Notes: generated from the letters alone by a model not told the origin. 64,000 nt of DNA from Sabellastarte sp. h YS-2021 (GCA_964017235.1 OZ024929.1:112391793-112455792); one strand, 5' to 3'; counted from the stretch's first letter, positions 37,468 to 48,981 are shown. Program-made: numbers and translations.

Positions 37468-38728
37468 TGTTATAGTGAATTTGTGTAATCAGGGAATATG
37501 CGAATTCCCTGAATGTTTTTAGGGAATTCGCAAAATCCCTAAATGGACCAGGGAATTCACGAATTTCCTAAAATTTCTAGGGAATTCGCGAAATCCCTGA
37601 AATTTTAGCTAGGGATTTCATGAAATCCCTGAATCATATTAGTCTATACAAAACCTAAACTAGTTAAAACAAATGATATATTTTCACAAATATCATTTCA
37701 CAAGTTTCCTGAAGTTAATCAGTTAAGAAGACTTTAATAAAATAGAAAACAATCAGAATTACTGTAAATGACACACAAAATTAAAAAGGTTTGTTGTAAA
37801 ATCCCATTAGTTTATACAAAACTTTAACTGAAATGCACAATAATTGACTAATGCACAATAAAAGTAATTTCACAAATTCCCTAAAAACCATTAAGTGAAT
37901 TTGTGAAAAAAATTACTTAATGTGGGTGTTACACCACACGACTAAGGCGCCTGATTAAGGGTTTTTGGGGGTCGGTTTCAAAAATTTACTTAGTCCCAGC
38001 CGTTCTGTAAGGGTCAGTAGTTGTCGGTTGGGGCCGTGAGAAAAATCAAACATGTTTGATATTTTTCCCGACCCAAACCAACTCTTTTTTCCCGCCATAA
38101 ACAAAATGTCCAGTCCCAGGCTGTCCCAGGCCGCCTGCGACCCTTAGTCCCAGACCTTTAGTCCCAGACCCTTTGTGCCTTAGTCCCAGGCCTCCTGCGA
38201 CCCTTAGTCCCATTGCAAAACAAGAATCGGCCACATTGGTCTGGGGAAGACTGAGGAGGTCTCAGGACGCCTGATGAGGCCGGGACTTAATCGGGGGTTA
38301 GTCGGGGCTTAGTCACAGGAGGCCTGAGGCGTCCCGGGACCCAGTCGGTATGTGTACGACAAGATCGTGCTTCAAACCGACCAGAAAACTGGCTTAGTCG
38401 GATCTTAGTCCCAGAACAGTCGGGGACTGTCTGGGGCCACCTGGGGCCTCCTGAGGCTTCCTGAGATTGATCTGACCTTAATCCCAGGCTTCAATACTGA
38501 TTCAGTATTCCCGCCCATTTTACCTTTTTTTTCAGCGACTGTCCACGATTAAGGGTCCCAGACAGGATCGAGGCTTAGTCCTTTGGTGGAACAGGGGCGT
38601 AAGTTCTAGGGATTTCATGAATTACCTAGAGATTTTAGGGAATTCACGAATTCCCTGGTCCATTTAGGGATTTCGCAAATTCAATAAAAATGTTGTGAAT
38701 TCCCTGATTACACAAATTCACTGTAACA
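37468..38728. mobile_element. MITE B, 1.26 kb, same outer ends as MITE A but different palindromes
   Basis: The left end TGTTATAGTGAATTTGTGTA and the right end (reverse complement TGTTACAGTGAATTTGTGTA) resemble MITE A's termini. The subterminal palindromes are of the type GGGAATTCGCGAAWTCCC: several copies at 37500-37640 and 38615-38710. A second GC-rich element sits inside. There is no transposase. Confidence 0.85.
37922..38599. mobile_element. GC-rich inverted-repeat element nested in MITE B
   Basis: Sharply more GC-rich than the flanks. The ends are imperfect inverted repeats: GGTGTTACACCACACGACTA on the left, and CCTGTTCCACCAAAGGACTA as the complement of the right end. The two halves are largely inverted relative to each other and carry many CTTAGTCCCAG motifs and complements (for example GGCCTCCTGCGAC against CACAGGAGGCC). 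It has no long open frame. It looks like a young fold-back MITE. Confidence 0.75.
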
Positions 38729-39339
38729 TGTACATATACAGTGAAACCCCTTAAGTGGAACTCTATTAAACAGTACAATAATATGATTTTGTGGGGCAGC
38801 ATAGGTTTTTAACAGCATGACAGAAATTATTAACACCCCAAGGACCATAATCATGTTGTTACTATTACTCTTAGGTTACTGTTAATAAAATATAATTATT
38901 AAATCTTCAAGTTTACTGATATTTCAGCAATAAAGCATTCCTACAATTATATAACGTAGAACCTTTTGCTAAATTGTATTTTTAGAATGTCATTCCAATC
39001 AAAGTTCATAATATAGTGAGTGACATGTACAAAGGGACGTTTTTTCCAGCAAATATCATTGTGATGTCTTGTTATAATAACATTGTTGCAAAAGGTCACA
39101 AAGTCATATGCATTTGCTGAGTTTGCTTATTTCCAGTAGACAGGTGCTGGGTTTTCTTATGTCTATTTTAATAACACTTTTTCTCTCTTTTCTTTGATCA
39201 AAATCTATGTAGCAGTAATGGATATATTGTAAGTTAAAAATTTCAAGTGAGAATAAAATAGGTTGTTTCTAAACCACGGAATTTCCGTTGGGCGATACGG
39301 AAAATCGCCAAAAATCGTCCAAATATCACCTAAGTCTCT

Positions 39340-40890
39340 TTTAGTGGTAGTTTTAGTGGTAAATTGTAGCCTTGTTGTAAAGACTATAAAATACTTAAAT
39401 ATTGCCCAAATAAATATATAATAATGGGAAATGAAAACCTGAGACTGTGAAATACTTAATATTTTATGGATTGGTCATTGTTATCTGTAGAATGCTCGTA
39501 TATAGGTATTTAATTAATTAATTAATTTATTTGTGGTTTTACGTCGCTTTCAACACTGTACAGGTCATATCACGACGGGTAGTCGGAAGGGCAGAGGAAA
39601 CCAGTACATACAGTTCGTCAGGGTTTTGTACTGTAAACTGCCGACCAACGGCAAGCAACTACCAGCTTTCCCACTTGAGGGAGTGCCGGGAATCAAACCC
39701 CGGCCTCAAGAGGTGGAGGCGAGAGTGTTACCACTCTGCCACCGTGGCCCCCCTATATATAGGTATTTAAAGTGGAAATCTAACATAAGATACCTTTAAA
39801 GTGAGATAGATCTACTGAGGGACTAAATCCACAGAAAAAATCGCCCAGTTGAAAATAACTAGTAAATTATAAGCTCTGTTAAAAAGACTGCTAAATTCAT
39901 AATATTGGAGAGATTTTATAATGAGACCACTACCAAACCGTTCATTACAATGTGAAGAATACTCGTTTACAGATAATTAAACTGGAAACCTAACATAAAA
40001 TATCTTGAAAGTAAGATATTGAGGGACTAAGTCTACAGAAAAAAATTGCCCAATTAAGTAACACTGGGAAATCCAAGAATATGTTAAAAGCCTTGTAAAT
40101 TGCTTAATATCTAATAGATTTTATTAAAATAGCCACCAAACTATTCATTATTATGTATACAATGTTCGTCTATAGTTAATTAATCTGAAAACCTAACATA
40201 TCGTAAAAGTAAGATATTGAACACCAACATCCTCGGAAAAAAATCACCCAATTAAGTAATACTGGGAAAATAAAAGACTTTGTTAAAATCCCTGTAAAAT
40301 GCTTAATATTTGCTTGATTTTAAAAAGACAACCACCAAATTGGTCACTATTATGTGTAGAATGCTTGTTTATAAATAATTTAACTGGAAACTTTGTATAA
40401 GATACCTTGAAAATAAGATATTGAGAGGTATATTCCACAAAAAAATTGCCTCATTAGGAAACATTGGGAAATCCAAGGTTATGTTAAAATTGGTGGTTTC
40501 TAAACCACGGAAAAAGTGACGGAATTCCATGACGGAAACGAAAAATTACCTAAAAATCACCTAATATGCATATTGTAAGAAGACACAGCTGTTAAATGCT
40601 TAATATCTGCCAGATATTAATGAGATAACCAGAAAAATTGTTCATTGTTATGTGTAGAATACTCTTTCATAGATAGTTTTACTGGAAACTTTGTATAAGA
40701 TGTCTTAAAAGTAAGATATTAATTTAGGGCCAAATTCCATGGAAAAAAGTCGCCTAATTGAAAATAGCTGGGAAATCAAAGGCTATGTTAAAAAGGTTGT
40801 TAAATGCTCAATAATTGGGCGATTTTAATAAAATAAACACCAAAATGCTTATTGTTATGTGTAGAATGCTCATGTATATCACAAAAGTAG
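39340..40890 (+). repeat. ~200-bp degenerate tandem repeat inside the composite element
   Basis: The mark AAGATATTGAGGGACTAA and its variants recurs near 39800, 40010, 40210, 40411 and 40711. The last interval is 300, of which 101 is the inserted terminus copy, so the underlying period is about 200. Blocks such as TGGGAAATCC and TTATGTGTAGAATGCTCGT recur at the same spacing. Confidence 0.75.
39514..39755 (-). mobile_element. SINE, full-length, with 15-bp target-site duplication
   Basis: Flanked by perfect TATATAGGTATTTAA at 39499-39513 and 39756-39770. On the minus strand it starts GGGGGCCACGGTGGCAGAGT (A-box region), has GGTTTGATTCC as B box, and ends in an ATTAATT-type tail. It lies inside the ~200-bp tandem repeat, so it is younger than that array. 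Confidence 0.92.
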
Positions 40891-41130
40891 GCATAAGATG
40901 TCCTAAAGTAATTTTACTGAAAACACTGAAATAACCATTTCACTTGCTTTTTATCAGTCATATTTTAAAAATCATGTCCAAATTACATAGACTATGTTCC
41001 ATGACTCTCGGCCAATCATATTCACTGATCCAGCTGTGTCTTCTTACAATATGCATATTAGGCAATTTTTAGGCAATTTTTCATTTCCGTCACGGAATTC
41101 CGTCACTTTTCCGTGGTTTAGAAACCACCA
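40491..41130. mobile_element. 640-bp segment with ~100-bp terminal inverted repeats
   Basis: 40491-40591 (TGGTGGTTTCTAAACCACGG to AGACACAGCTG) is matched almost perfectly in inverse by 41031-41130. The left arm interrupts the ~200-bp tandem repeat. Whether this is a separate nested element or an internal duplication of the composite's end is open. Confidence 0.8.
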
Positions 41131-41385
41131 ATAAAATATTTGTAAACACTACTTGATGACGTCAGATGAGACCTGTTAAGGGTTCGTTTCTCTCATAAGC
41201 CTCCTGCCACTCAGTCAAGCTTGAATTATACTATTTTAACACACACATGCAGTATTGCTAAATGCTAATGTAGTGGTACTGCAGTAATAGGGGTTACTCT
41301 ATTCTGTATTATTTGCTGTTGAAAAAAACATTATCTTAACCATGCTATAAAATTGATATTAAAAATACTGTCTATAATGCTATTC

Positions 41386-41757
41386 CTAAACATTTTGTGG
41401 GAGTTTTCCATTATATTACCATTCTCAGTGTTTGCGCAGGTCAGTAAGTTTGAAAGATCCTCCATGTTTTCACGGCTCAAAACTTTTGTTGGTGCTTTAT
41501 TTTATGCTGTCATCATCCATGGTTTTACATATCCATATTTTGGTTGGAGTTTTCCATCATGTTTTCATCCACTTTATTTTTACAGGTCAGTTGTTTCATT
41601 GGAGTTTTCTGTCATGCTAATATCCTTTATGTTTCCCATATCAATAGTTATGTTGGAGCTTTTGTGGGAGCTTTGCATGATGCTGTCATTCTCTATGTTT
41701 CACAGATAGTTTTGTGAGAGTTTTCCCCTAATGTTGTCATCCTCCATGTTTTATCAG
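41386..41757 (+). repeat. Tandem array of seven decayed copies of the exon 4 start and its acceptor
   Basis: Units of about 52-64 bases start near 41386, 41440, 41475, 41531, 41586, 41642 and 41706 (the second is shortened). Exon 4 itself is the eighth unit. Each resembles GTCAATAGTTTTGTTGGAGC, TTTCCATGATGCTGTCATTC, TCTATGTTTTATCAG. Several retain an AG acceptor (ends at 41439, 41585, 41705 and the true one at 41757). Two copies still encode exon-like peptides, TFVGALFYAVIIHG and HINSYVGAFVGALHDAVILY. The exon motif is conserved in the receptor family, so the exon is the source. Confidence 0.85.
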
Positions 41758-41893
41758 GTCAATAGTTTTGTTGGAGCTTTCCATGATGCTGTCATTCTCT
41801 ATGCCCTGGCTCTGAATGAGACTTTGGAGGCTGGACAGAGTGCAAGCAATGGTACAGAGATTACCAAGAGGATGTGGAACAGGACATTTGAAG
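41758..41893 (+). CDS. NPR3-like: Exon 4: receptor ligand-binding domain
   Basis: Acceptor CCATGTTTTATCAG, donor GAAG/GTAGGC. It reads VNSFVGAFHDAVILYALALN, then ETLEAGQSASNGTEITKRMW, then NRTFEG. The FVGAFHDAVILYALALNET stretch and the closing NGTEITKRMWNRTFEG match the conserved FxEGFHDALLLYxLAL...W.RTFEG region of natriuretic peptide receptors. It contributes residues 344-389, including N-glycosylation sequons (NET, NGT, NRT), and ends in phase 1. Confidence 0.93.
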
Positions 41894-42845
41894 GTAGGCA
41901 TTGTCCACAAGTTTTCCCTATAAAGGTATATACATATGATGAAGGTAACAGACTTGAACTGGAATTGAGAATGTTATAGGATGTAAAAACATGAAAAAAG
42001 AATTATTGTTGAGGTGGACTGGTGTAAAATGTAATCATGCATTCAACAAATAGGTTATTCCTTGATCATCAGATACAACTGGCTGTTTATTAAACAGGAA
42101 AACTTCGCAATATTATATGAGTACAAAGCACAAGTATTAATTTTAATCTTCAAAAGTGATACATTTTCCTTTTATTATCTACTACTTTGTATGATTTATC
42201 AGTTAACATAATCAATATTTAAAGAGAGAATGTTAAAAAGGCTGTCATATATTCAGGGGCATCAGTGAATATAAAAACCTCAATCATTAACGTGAAATAT
42301 CTCAGTCATTTTTGTATGGATTTTTATCCAACAAAAACAAACAGATCCAATGATATATAATACATATTTGTGGATTACAAAGTTTTTCTGAGATATTAAT
42401 GACAAAAATTTGCACTTGTCTGATGCTAATAATCCATGGTAAGGAGGCCTCGCTGTATACAAAAATTATCCCGCTCAGGTCAAATACAGATCGCGGTGGA
42501 TAATAAAACTGTGTATTAGCGGAATCTACAACATCCACATGGATTTAGTTCCAGTGATGGCTGACTTACACTTACATCTGCAAAACTGCTGTTACATGAG
42601 AGGATTTGAAAACTGGCTCATTATACAGTAGCATTTGAGTTATACTGGTTCTACTTCTGCAGTGTTCACTATAGTATAAAATTTCATGATTTCCTATATA
42701 AACCTAATTCATGTTGTGTTAAAATGTATCACAAGAAAAGGTTAGTTCAGGATTACTTAAAGAGCGCAGACATGTACAAAGACCATGACAATAACTTAAA
42801 TTATTGAAGACTCCTTGTGAAAATTTCCAACTGCAGATTGAGATA

Positions 42846-43021
42846 CAGTAGAACTTTTATTATCTGACTTTCTCTTATCCAAATGTTTGATTTTATGACC
42901 CCATTTGTACCCTCCCAAATTTGAATTTTTTTTTCAGTGTTTTATTTTGAACTGAATTATCTTCTATAACTGGACCAAACTCTTGCCCTCCAAATAAGGT
43001 CACATAATTGCAGTTTTACTG
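42846..43021. mobile_element. pogo/Tigger-like MITE, 176 bp
   Basis: The left end CAGTAGAACTTTTATTATCT and the complement of the right end, CAGTAAAACTGCAATTATGT, form imperfect terminal repeats. They resemble the known pogo/Tigger consensus CAGTNGAACCTCNNTTATCC. A TA precedes the left end. It is too short for a transposase. Confidence 0.6.
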
Positions 43022-45521
43022 TCGTACTAGGGTGGTACATAAAACAACAGTCTCTGTTATTTACTGGGAAGAAGTTCTTATTTCTGTCAAAAAAAAACAT
43101 TAATCAGCTCTTCTTTTGAAAAAATAACAACTACATAAAGTAATGAGATTCCAAAGAAATATAATTGGAAAGCATCGTAAATCCCCTTGCATGCTAAGTC
43201 ATGTAAATGTGACCTGATTTCCATGTTTTATGTCAGTGACATGCACTATTGAGTCGTGTGTGCAGTTTATGTCAGTCACTGTGATAATAATAAAAAAATC
43301 ACTTTTGAACATTGCTGTCAATTCCATTTCCACCCTACTCTGTCTCATAGCTTCTTATGTTTCATTTAAATGACATAACTTTCAACTGGAAATAGAGCCG
43401 AAGCTTTTTTTTTTTTTTTTTAGCTTTATCATTATCAGACTACTGTGTAATTTAAGCTCTGGTTGACTGTCACTGTACAACTATAATTATTTTTCTTTTA
43501 TCTGAAGCTGATGAGATATCATAGCAGGAGTAAGGGAACCTATAAAAATGGATTTGAAAGATGATCTTCTCTAAATCAAAATTGAAGTTTTGAATGTGCA
43601 TTTTCAGAAATGTGACTGCAACCTAATCTTGAGTCTAAAGCTGATCAAAACACTTGCAGGAATTTTCTCCTGTGCATCCAAATTCAGGACTCAAATATCA
43701 GACCAGTTTTGCCCCACATTTGAAATACTCTATGCATTTGAAATCAACGTAACAGCTGTAGACTACTTTAATCTCACTGACAGACTAGTAACAGTGGAGT
43801 TCAATTATTGATATTGTCAGTTCCCAGATCAAGAAAGCCTTCTAACAATGCTCTTAAGGAATGGAGTCAATTCCCTCTTGATGTTTAAATGTGCCACATT
43901 TGTTACCAATTTCAGATAAATATTTCAAACCTGTCTAGGGTAAACTCTATATAGTTACAGCCTCTAATAGCCACAGGATTTGGTTCTACTTAAAAAAATT
44001 TTAAACTTGAAACATTTACTTAAATATTTTGCATCTGCACAGTACAATGCTCCTTTGGAACATTGTGTCATTAATTACAAAAACAACATAATTTAAGAGT
44101 CAGATAATGTATGCTTTGAGTTTATGTCTCTGTGGCACAAACTCATGCCATCCAGGGATGAAAACTTAGTATTTTCAATCTTAACAAAATTGTCAGATTA
44201 ATATCTACATTAATTGGTGAACTGAAACCAGTAAATGTATCCAACTGGATACATTGTGTTTTGCATTGTTTACCACTGGTTCTGGTGTAAAGAACACTTT
44301 TCTTTATTGACACCAAACATTCACCATTTTTCTGCAAACAGGGCTTGTCTGACTGAATAAATTTAGTCAGACTGCCACAACAGTTTCAGCTGATTTAAAA
44401 CCAAAACTATTCCAGATATCATAATCAAAATTTATTTATATAATATGACTATTATTTCAAAAGCCTGTTTGGTATTTATGTTTGGTCAATCCCCCCCTCC
44501 CCTCAAAATAGAAAAAAAAATGAAATTGGCTTTAAATGAGTTTTACAGTGTATGCATAATAAAACAACCTGCATATGGTTTTCATTATTATTCCCAAACT
44601 TATTTATCAAAATAATGTTTTTCATCTGTTGACACATGTTCATGTATTATTCCATGGATAATAATAAAATAACTCTTTTACTGTCTTCATAAATTTCCTC
44701 CATAATGTTTAGTCAAAGTGAAATCTACTGCAGCTAATATTTAGTATATTAAAAACATTGTCTGCAAATTGCTTCAACAGCATCGGTAACTGAAGCTAAT
44801 GTAATTTAACAAAAATGTATAACATAGTAGTAATTTAAAACTCAGGGTAATGGCAAAATTATACTGTTATATCCTTTTGTACTTTCCCCTTATAACTTTT
44901 GATGTTTTACAAATAATTTCTCATGGAGCCTGGTGTGTCTAGGGTAAAAACTTATTTAGCAGTTAAAGTAAACCAATTACTCTGTGCTCAGAAAAGTAGG
45001 TGATCTCAGAATAACAGAGAAAGGAGAAGATAAAAAGGTTATGTAACCCATTTGCATATTTCAACTGAAGAAGGAAAAAAAAACTGATAAAAAAGAACAA
45101 AAAAAATGAAGTCCTAGAAAACTGAGTGTTAAAAGATCCCTTGTATAATAAGTCACCAGAGAGTTATTGCAATATTTGCTGGACAACGGCTGTTTTTTCA
45201 TCAGTTAGTTTAAGATCAGAGACTTTAATCTCCCTCCATATCCTTAGAACCCATTGAAATCCATTTTCCTTTGTATGAATAGCACTTGTTTCAGAAGGGA
45301 AGTCTTCAAACCTGTCAGTATGTCACCAATTTGCTTTAACAGCACACATGCAAAAGAAAATTTGGATATTACTTGTTCAATATTGGACCATGGTTAATGT
45401 TAAGTGGCTAAAGATGATAAAATTGTAATAATTTGGAAAAAAGTAATCAAATTTTATAATACTTGGTACGTCAAAGAATTGTGCCAATTGTGGGATATCA
45501 AGACTCAGATATTTTTATCTC

Positions 45522-45880
45522 CCGCCATCCACAGGCCTTGGTGGAAAGATTATAAAATGCTTTCTGTGCGTATGTGCATACAATTGTCGCATTTTTTACA
45601 CAAAACTTTATATCTCTTTCATTTATGAAGATAACATCACCAAATTTTTAGAGAATGTTTTATGGGTAAGATAACGTGTCTGTAAAACATTAACCTCAAT
45701 TTGAAAAAAAAGAAAAAATGTCCTTATATCTCCCTTATTTCTCTTTTCTGGAAAGATCACTCATTCTGGGAAACATCTTTAGTGTTTCAAAAAGGCGTTT
45801 ACAATACAATCAGTGTTTACTTTTCTGATCTTCATTTTTGAAAAGATACTGCATGGTGCCATATCATAGCATTGATTGTC
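45522..45880 (+). repeat. Hairpin-led interspersed repeat, copy
   Basis: Begins with an imperfect hairpin (CCGCCA at 45522 pairing with TGGTGG ending 45544), then ATTATAAAATGC. Two internal units follow, starting TATATCTCTTTCATTTATGA (45610) and TATATCTCCCTTATTTCTCT (45726), each with a GAAAGAT/GAAGAT-type block. The right edge is uncertain. Confidence 0.5.
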
Positions 45881-47649
45881 ATTGCTAAAATTCATGCACT
45901 TTCACATGTCAAATAAGAATGTCAAATAATGCCACGAAAAAAAAATAAATTTAACATTACTTATCTTTGGGACTTACTGTATGCAAATTGTGCTAAGTTG
46001 GGGTGCTGATTTCAGGTAGAAATTATATTATCGTCCCTTAAAAACAATTGTAAAATATTTTTTGTTTTGATTTTATATTAGTAAAATACATTTATAACTT
46101 GCCCTTGTGGTAATACATATTTTAATAAAAAGAAGTCTATGGCACAACACTTAAACAAAACCAAAGTTTTTGTGTCTTAAGTTGTACCAAGTTACGGCAT
46201 GGAGCGGTAGTATTATGAACAGTAAGGTTTTGCTCAAGACATTACATTATCAGGATAGTTGAGAGGCAAAGTCACAACAGTGGAACAGGGGTGTTGTCAA
46301 TTTCCTTGATGCATTATGAAAGACTTTTAAATACATTATTTCTTGAGCTCGAGATTCATCACCTGTAAAATAGAAGCAACAGAGCCTTATCTTCTGAAAT
46401 AGTAATGGGGTGATGAGTTTAAATGAAATTGTTTGAAGATAGTATGCATAATACAAGAGTTGAAACAGCAAGTGAGGAAGAAAGAAAATTAGCCAGAGAG
46501 GGCACAAACTACTTTTAAATCCAGTAAGTCAAACACACAATATTCAGCTTATAGTCTCAAGCTGTCAGTATAATACAAAGACTTTTGCTACTTAGGCAAC
46601 TATGAATAGTTTAGGAAAATTACAGAGCAACCTTTGTTAAGTTATTTGGGCAAAAGACTTTGCAACTGATGCAATTTGATAGAAGGTAAACTCTGCAACT
46701 GGACTGTTACTAGAACCTCCAGTATCATGAGGATTTGGATCTAGTTTTGATTTTCAGGTTCTTTTGTAGCTAACATCATACCTAAAAATATGTAACACAG
46801 TCTGATAGGCCAGCCTCAAAACTAGCACCTGTATTTAACTCACACTGGGTATGATTTAATTATTTGTACATATATTTCCTATGAGACGTTGATCTATAAA
46901 CTTCATTCATTAAAACTTTACAATCTTGCATCCCACCATGTTTTTTTCTGTTTCAGTATATATGCATCTAATAAAGATAACATTTTTTTTCAATGTGTAC
47001 TTCACTGCTTATTTTTTCATTGACTAAAATGTAAAAATGGTATTTTTCATTGTCATTTGGCAACAGCAATATCTCATTTAGGGGTTCTACTTTGTGTCTT
47101 TTCTTTGTTTCATGATAATGAACTTTGCATTTTTCACAATATTGTTGGTGTTAATTGAATTGCATTTTGAAATTCAATAATAACAATTTATGTATTTTCA
47201 ATACTGTTGAAGTTTATAGCCCTTTGTTACTTTGATTCAATGATAAATTAAATAAATGTACTGCATGTATATGTTCCATTTCGTTCATTCAAAAATAACT
47301 GAATTGTCACAAATCTGAATGTTATTGATTAACTGTAAGACGTGACGGAACAGAAAAAATAGGGAGTAAGTGCTGAGCCCTGTAGAGTATAAATTGGAAG
47401 TAATCAAAAGAGAGTCTGCTTAAAAGGCCTTTCATGTCAAAATTTGGAAGAAAAATTACTCAACAAGGTCTTTTTTGTTCCTGGACTTGTATTATGACTT
47501 TTCATTATAGCATTGTATTTGTCTACAGGCAGAAACTTTGTCAGGAAAGCTAACATACTCAGCTTTGCATGGACTTCAGGCCTGTGTGTACCAAACCGCA
47601 GTTTTATAACTATATAGCACTCGTAGAGCACAGAGTTCAACCAGGGAGG

Positions 47650-48030
47650 ATGTTTCTAAAAATTTAGGATTTTTTTTGTATTTAGAATATGGTTTGGAGC
47701 TTTACTAAAATGTAATCACTTTGTCCTTTGGCCAGGGCCTACTCACATAAACATTTCATGAAAATTTGTTCATTACTTTTGCAGTAATGGCAACCAAGAA
47801 GCAAAGGTCATAGAAAATACATTAAAGATGGGACCTTTGAAAATTTGGGATTTTTTATATGCAGAGAATTGTCATTCAAATCTTTTCCAAAATTTATTCA
47901 CTTCTTTCTTTGATCAGGCTCCACCCACATAAAAAACTCTAGAAAGATCTGTTCATTACTATTGGAGTTATCACAGAGACAAACAAAAGACAGACAAACA
48001 GACAAACGACTATGCATAACCTCCTGGTAT
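47650..48030 (-). repeat. Dispersed repeat family S, minus orientation
   Basis: On the minus strand it has a TTTGTCTGTTTGTCTGTC-type start, then TAATGAACAGATC, TTTTTTATGTGGGTGGAGCC, TGATCAAAGAAAGAAGTGA and CCCAAATTTTCAAAGGTCCC. A second similar sub-unit follows. The same order occurs in plus orientation at 50320-50705. Confidence 0.7.
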
Positions 48031-48137
48031 ATGTAATAATGTTAGATATGCTATACAAAACTGTCTTGAAGAATTTTCCTTTTCATAAAATATCAGTACA
48101 ACTGAATGCTTTCAACTAAAATGTTGATACCTAATAT

Positions 48138-48696
48138 GGCTGTTCCACCTTGGTGGTAAGGCTTTACGATGGGTTTATGACCCTGTAAATTATCAGATCG
48201 GGAGGTACATCTTTTCAATTGGAATGATCTTAAAGCCATCATACACCCATTGTGTATGCAAGTTACACTACTTCCCGATGGGTTTACGATTGGATGAGTT
48301 CATAAGTCAAGGGAACAGTTTATGACAATATTAAACCATTTGAAATTGTCGCAAGCTCCCAATCCTTGTCAGATTTTAATAATCTTAAACCTATCTCATA
48401 CTTATCTGAAACCTATTTTTTCACTTGTAAAGTCATCTTTTTGATCTTACAGGGATCGTGAACCCATCTTAACAGTCACCAAGCAATCTTTTCTATCTTA
48501 CAGTGATCTTAAACCTTTTTCATCTCAAGTCGATCTTTAAGGTTTGTAAACCAGTTGTTAACTTTCAGAAAACCAATCTCTGCATTACTCATAAAGCTAT
48601 CGGGAAGAGATCTTAAAAAATCTCATAAACCACACACCCCTTGATTGTTATTGTTTTCATTATTTCCAGTCGGGAACTAGGCAAGGTGGAACAGCC
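48138..48696. mobile_element. MITE, 559 bp, termini GGCTGTTCCACCTTG
   Basis: GGCTGTTCCACCTTG at 48138 is inverted perfectly at 48682-48696 (CAAGGTGGAACAGCC). The interior has short recurring motifs (ATCTTAAACC, CGATGGGTTTA) but no coding. Its small size and clean ends suggest a fairly recent insertion. The target duplication is unclear. Confidence 0.8.
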
Positions 48697-48981
48697 CCAT
48701 TTAAGGCTGTTTTTATCAGAGTCCGTATGCAAAGTTTGCTGGAAACTTTCCGGGCCCACTAGATCTGCAACTCAAAAATGTTACAGCTCTGTAGCAAAAG
48801 TTGCCAGTGTGTATTTCAGTGTAGGTTAAATAAGTATTGAGTTTCAAAATTAACCAACTGCTACGCACTATAATAATATTGTTATCTTCATTTGTGATAA
48901 TTTTTTTTCTGTATATGTCATTCAGGCAGTTTTCCAATTGTACTAAGCTGTAATTTAGACCTGTGTGTTGTATCATTCCAG

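Larger units (their letters stand above)
39261..41130. mobile_element. Composite inverted-repeat element with internal tandem repeats
   Basis: Left terminus GGTTGTTTCTAAACCACGGA at 39261; right terminus its inverted form, TTCCGTGGTTTAGAAACCACCA region ending 41130. A third copy of the terminus, in left orientation, lies at 40491-40591. The interior is a ~200-bp tandem repeat with a SINE inserted. No transposase is seen. Confidence 0.75.
22953..41757 (+). other. Intron 3 (18.8 kb)
   Basis: Runs from GTGGGT to TTTTATCAG. In order it holds a family R repeat, the exon 3 junction array, the 169-bp satellite with its hairpin leader, another family R copy, a MITE (36068), a short tandem repeat (37210), palindromic MITE B with a nested GC-rich element, a composite inverted-repeat element with a SINE inside, and the exon 4 junction array. 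The stretches 29320-30120, 30270-34050 and 34410-36060 are AT-rich with nothing I can name. Confidence 0.85.
41894..48981 (+). other. Intron 4 (7.1 kb)
   Basis: Runs from GTAGGC to TATCATTCCAG. Contents: a pogo-like MITE (42846), a T17 run at 43405-43421, a hairpin-led repeat (45522), a family S repeat in minus orientation (47650) and a MITE (48138). The stretches 43030-45500 and 45890-47640 are AT-rich with nothing I can name. Confidence 0.85.

Noticed and set aside
38046..38234. 62-codon minus-strand frame rich in GLGLRVAGGLG
   Set aside because: Low-complexity product of the repeated CTTAGTCCCAG motifs in the GC-rich nested element.
41353..41709. 118-codon open frame that might be a small membrane protein
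   Set aside because: It spans the decayed copies of exon 4; its openness and hydrophobic residues come from duplicated coding and pyrimidine-rich acceptor sequence.
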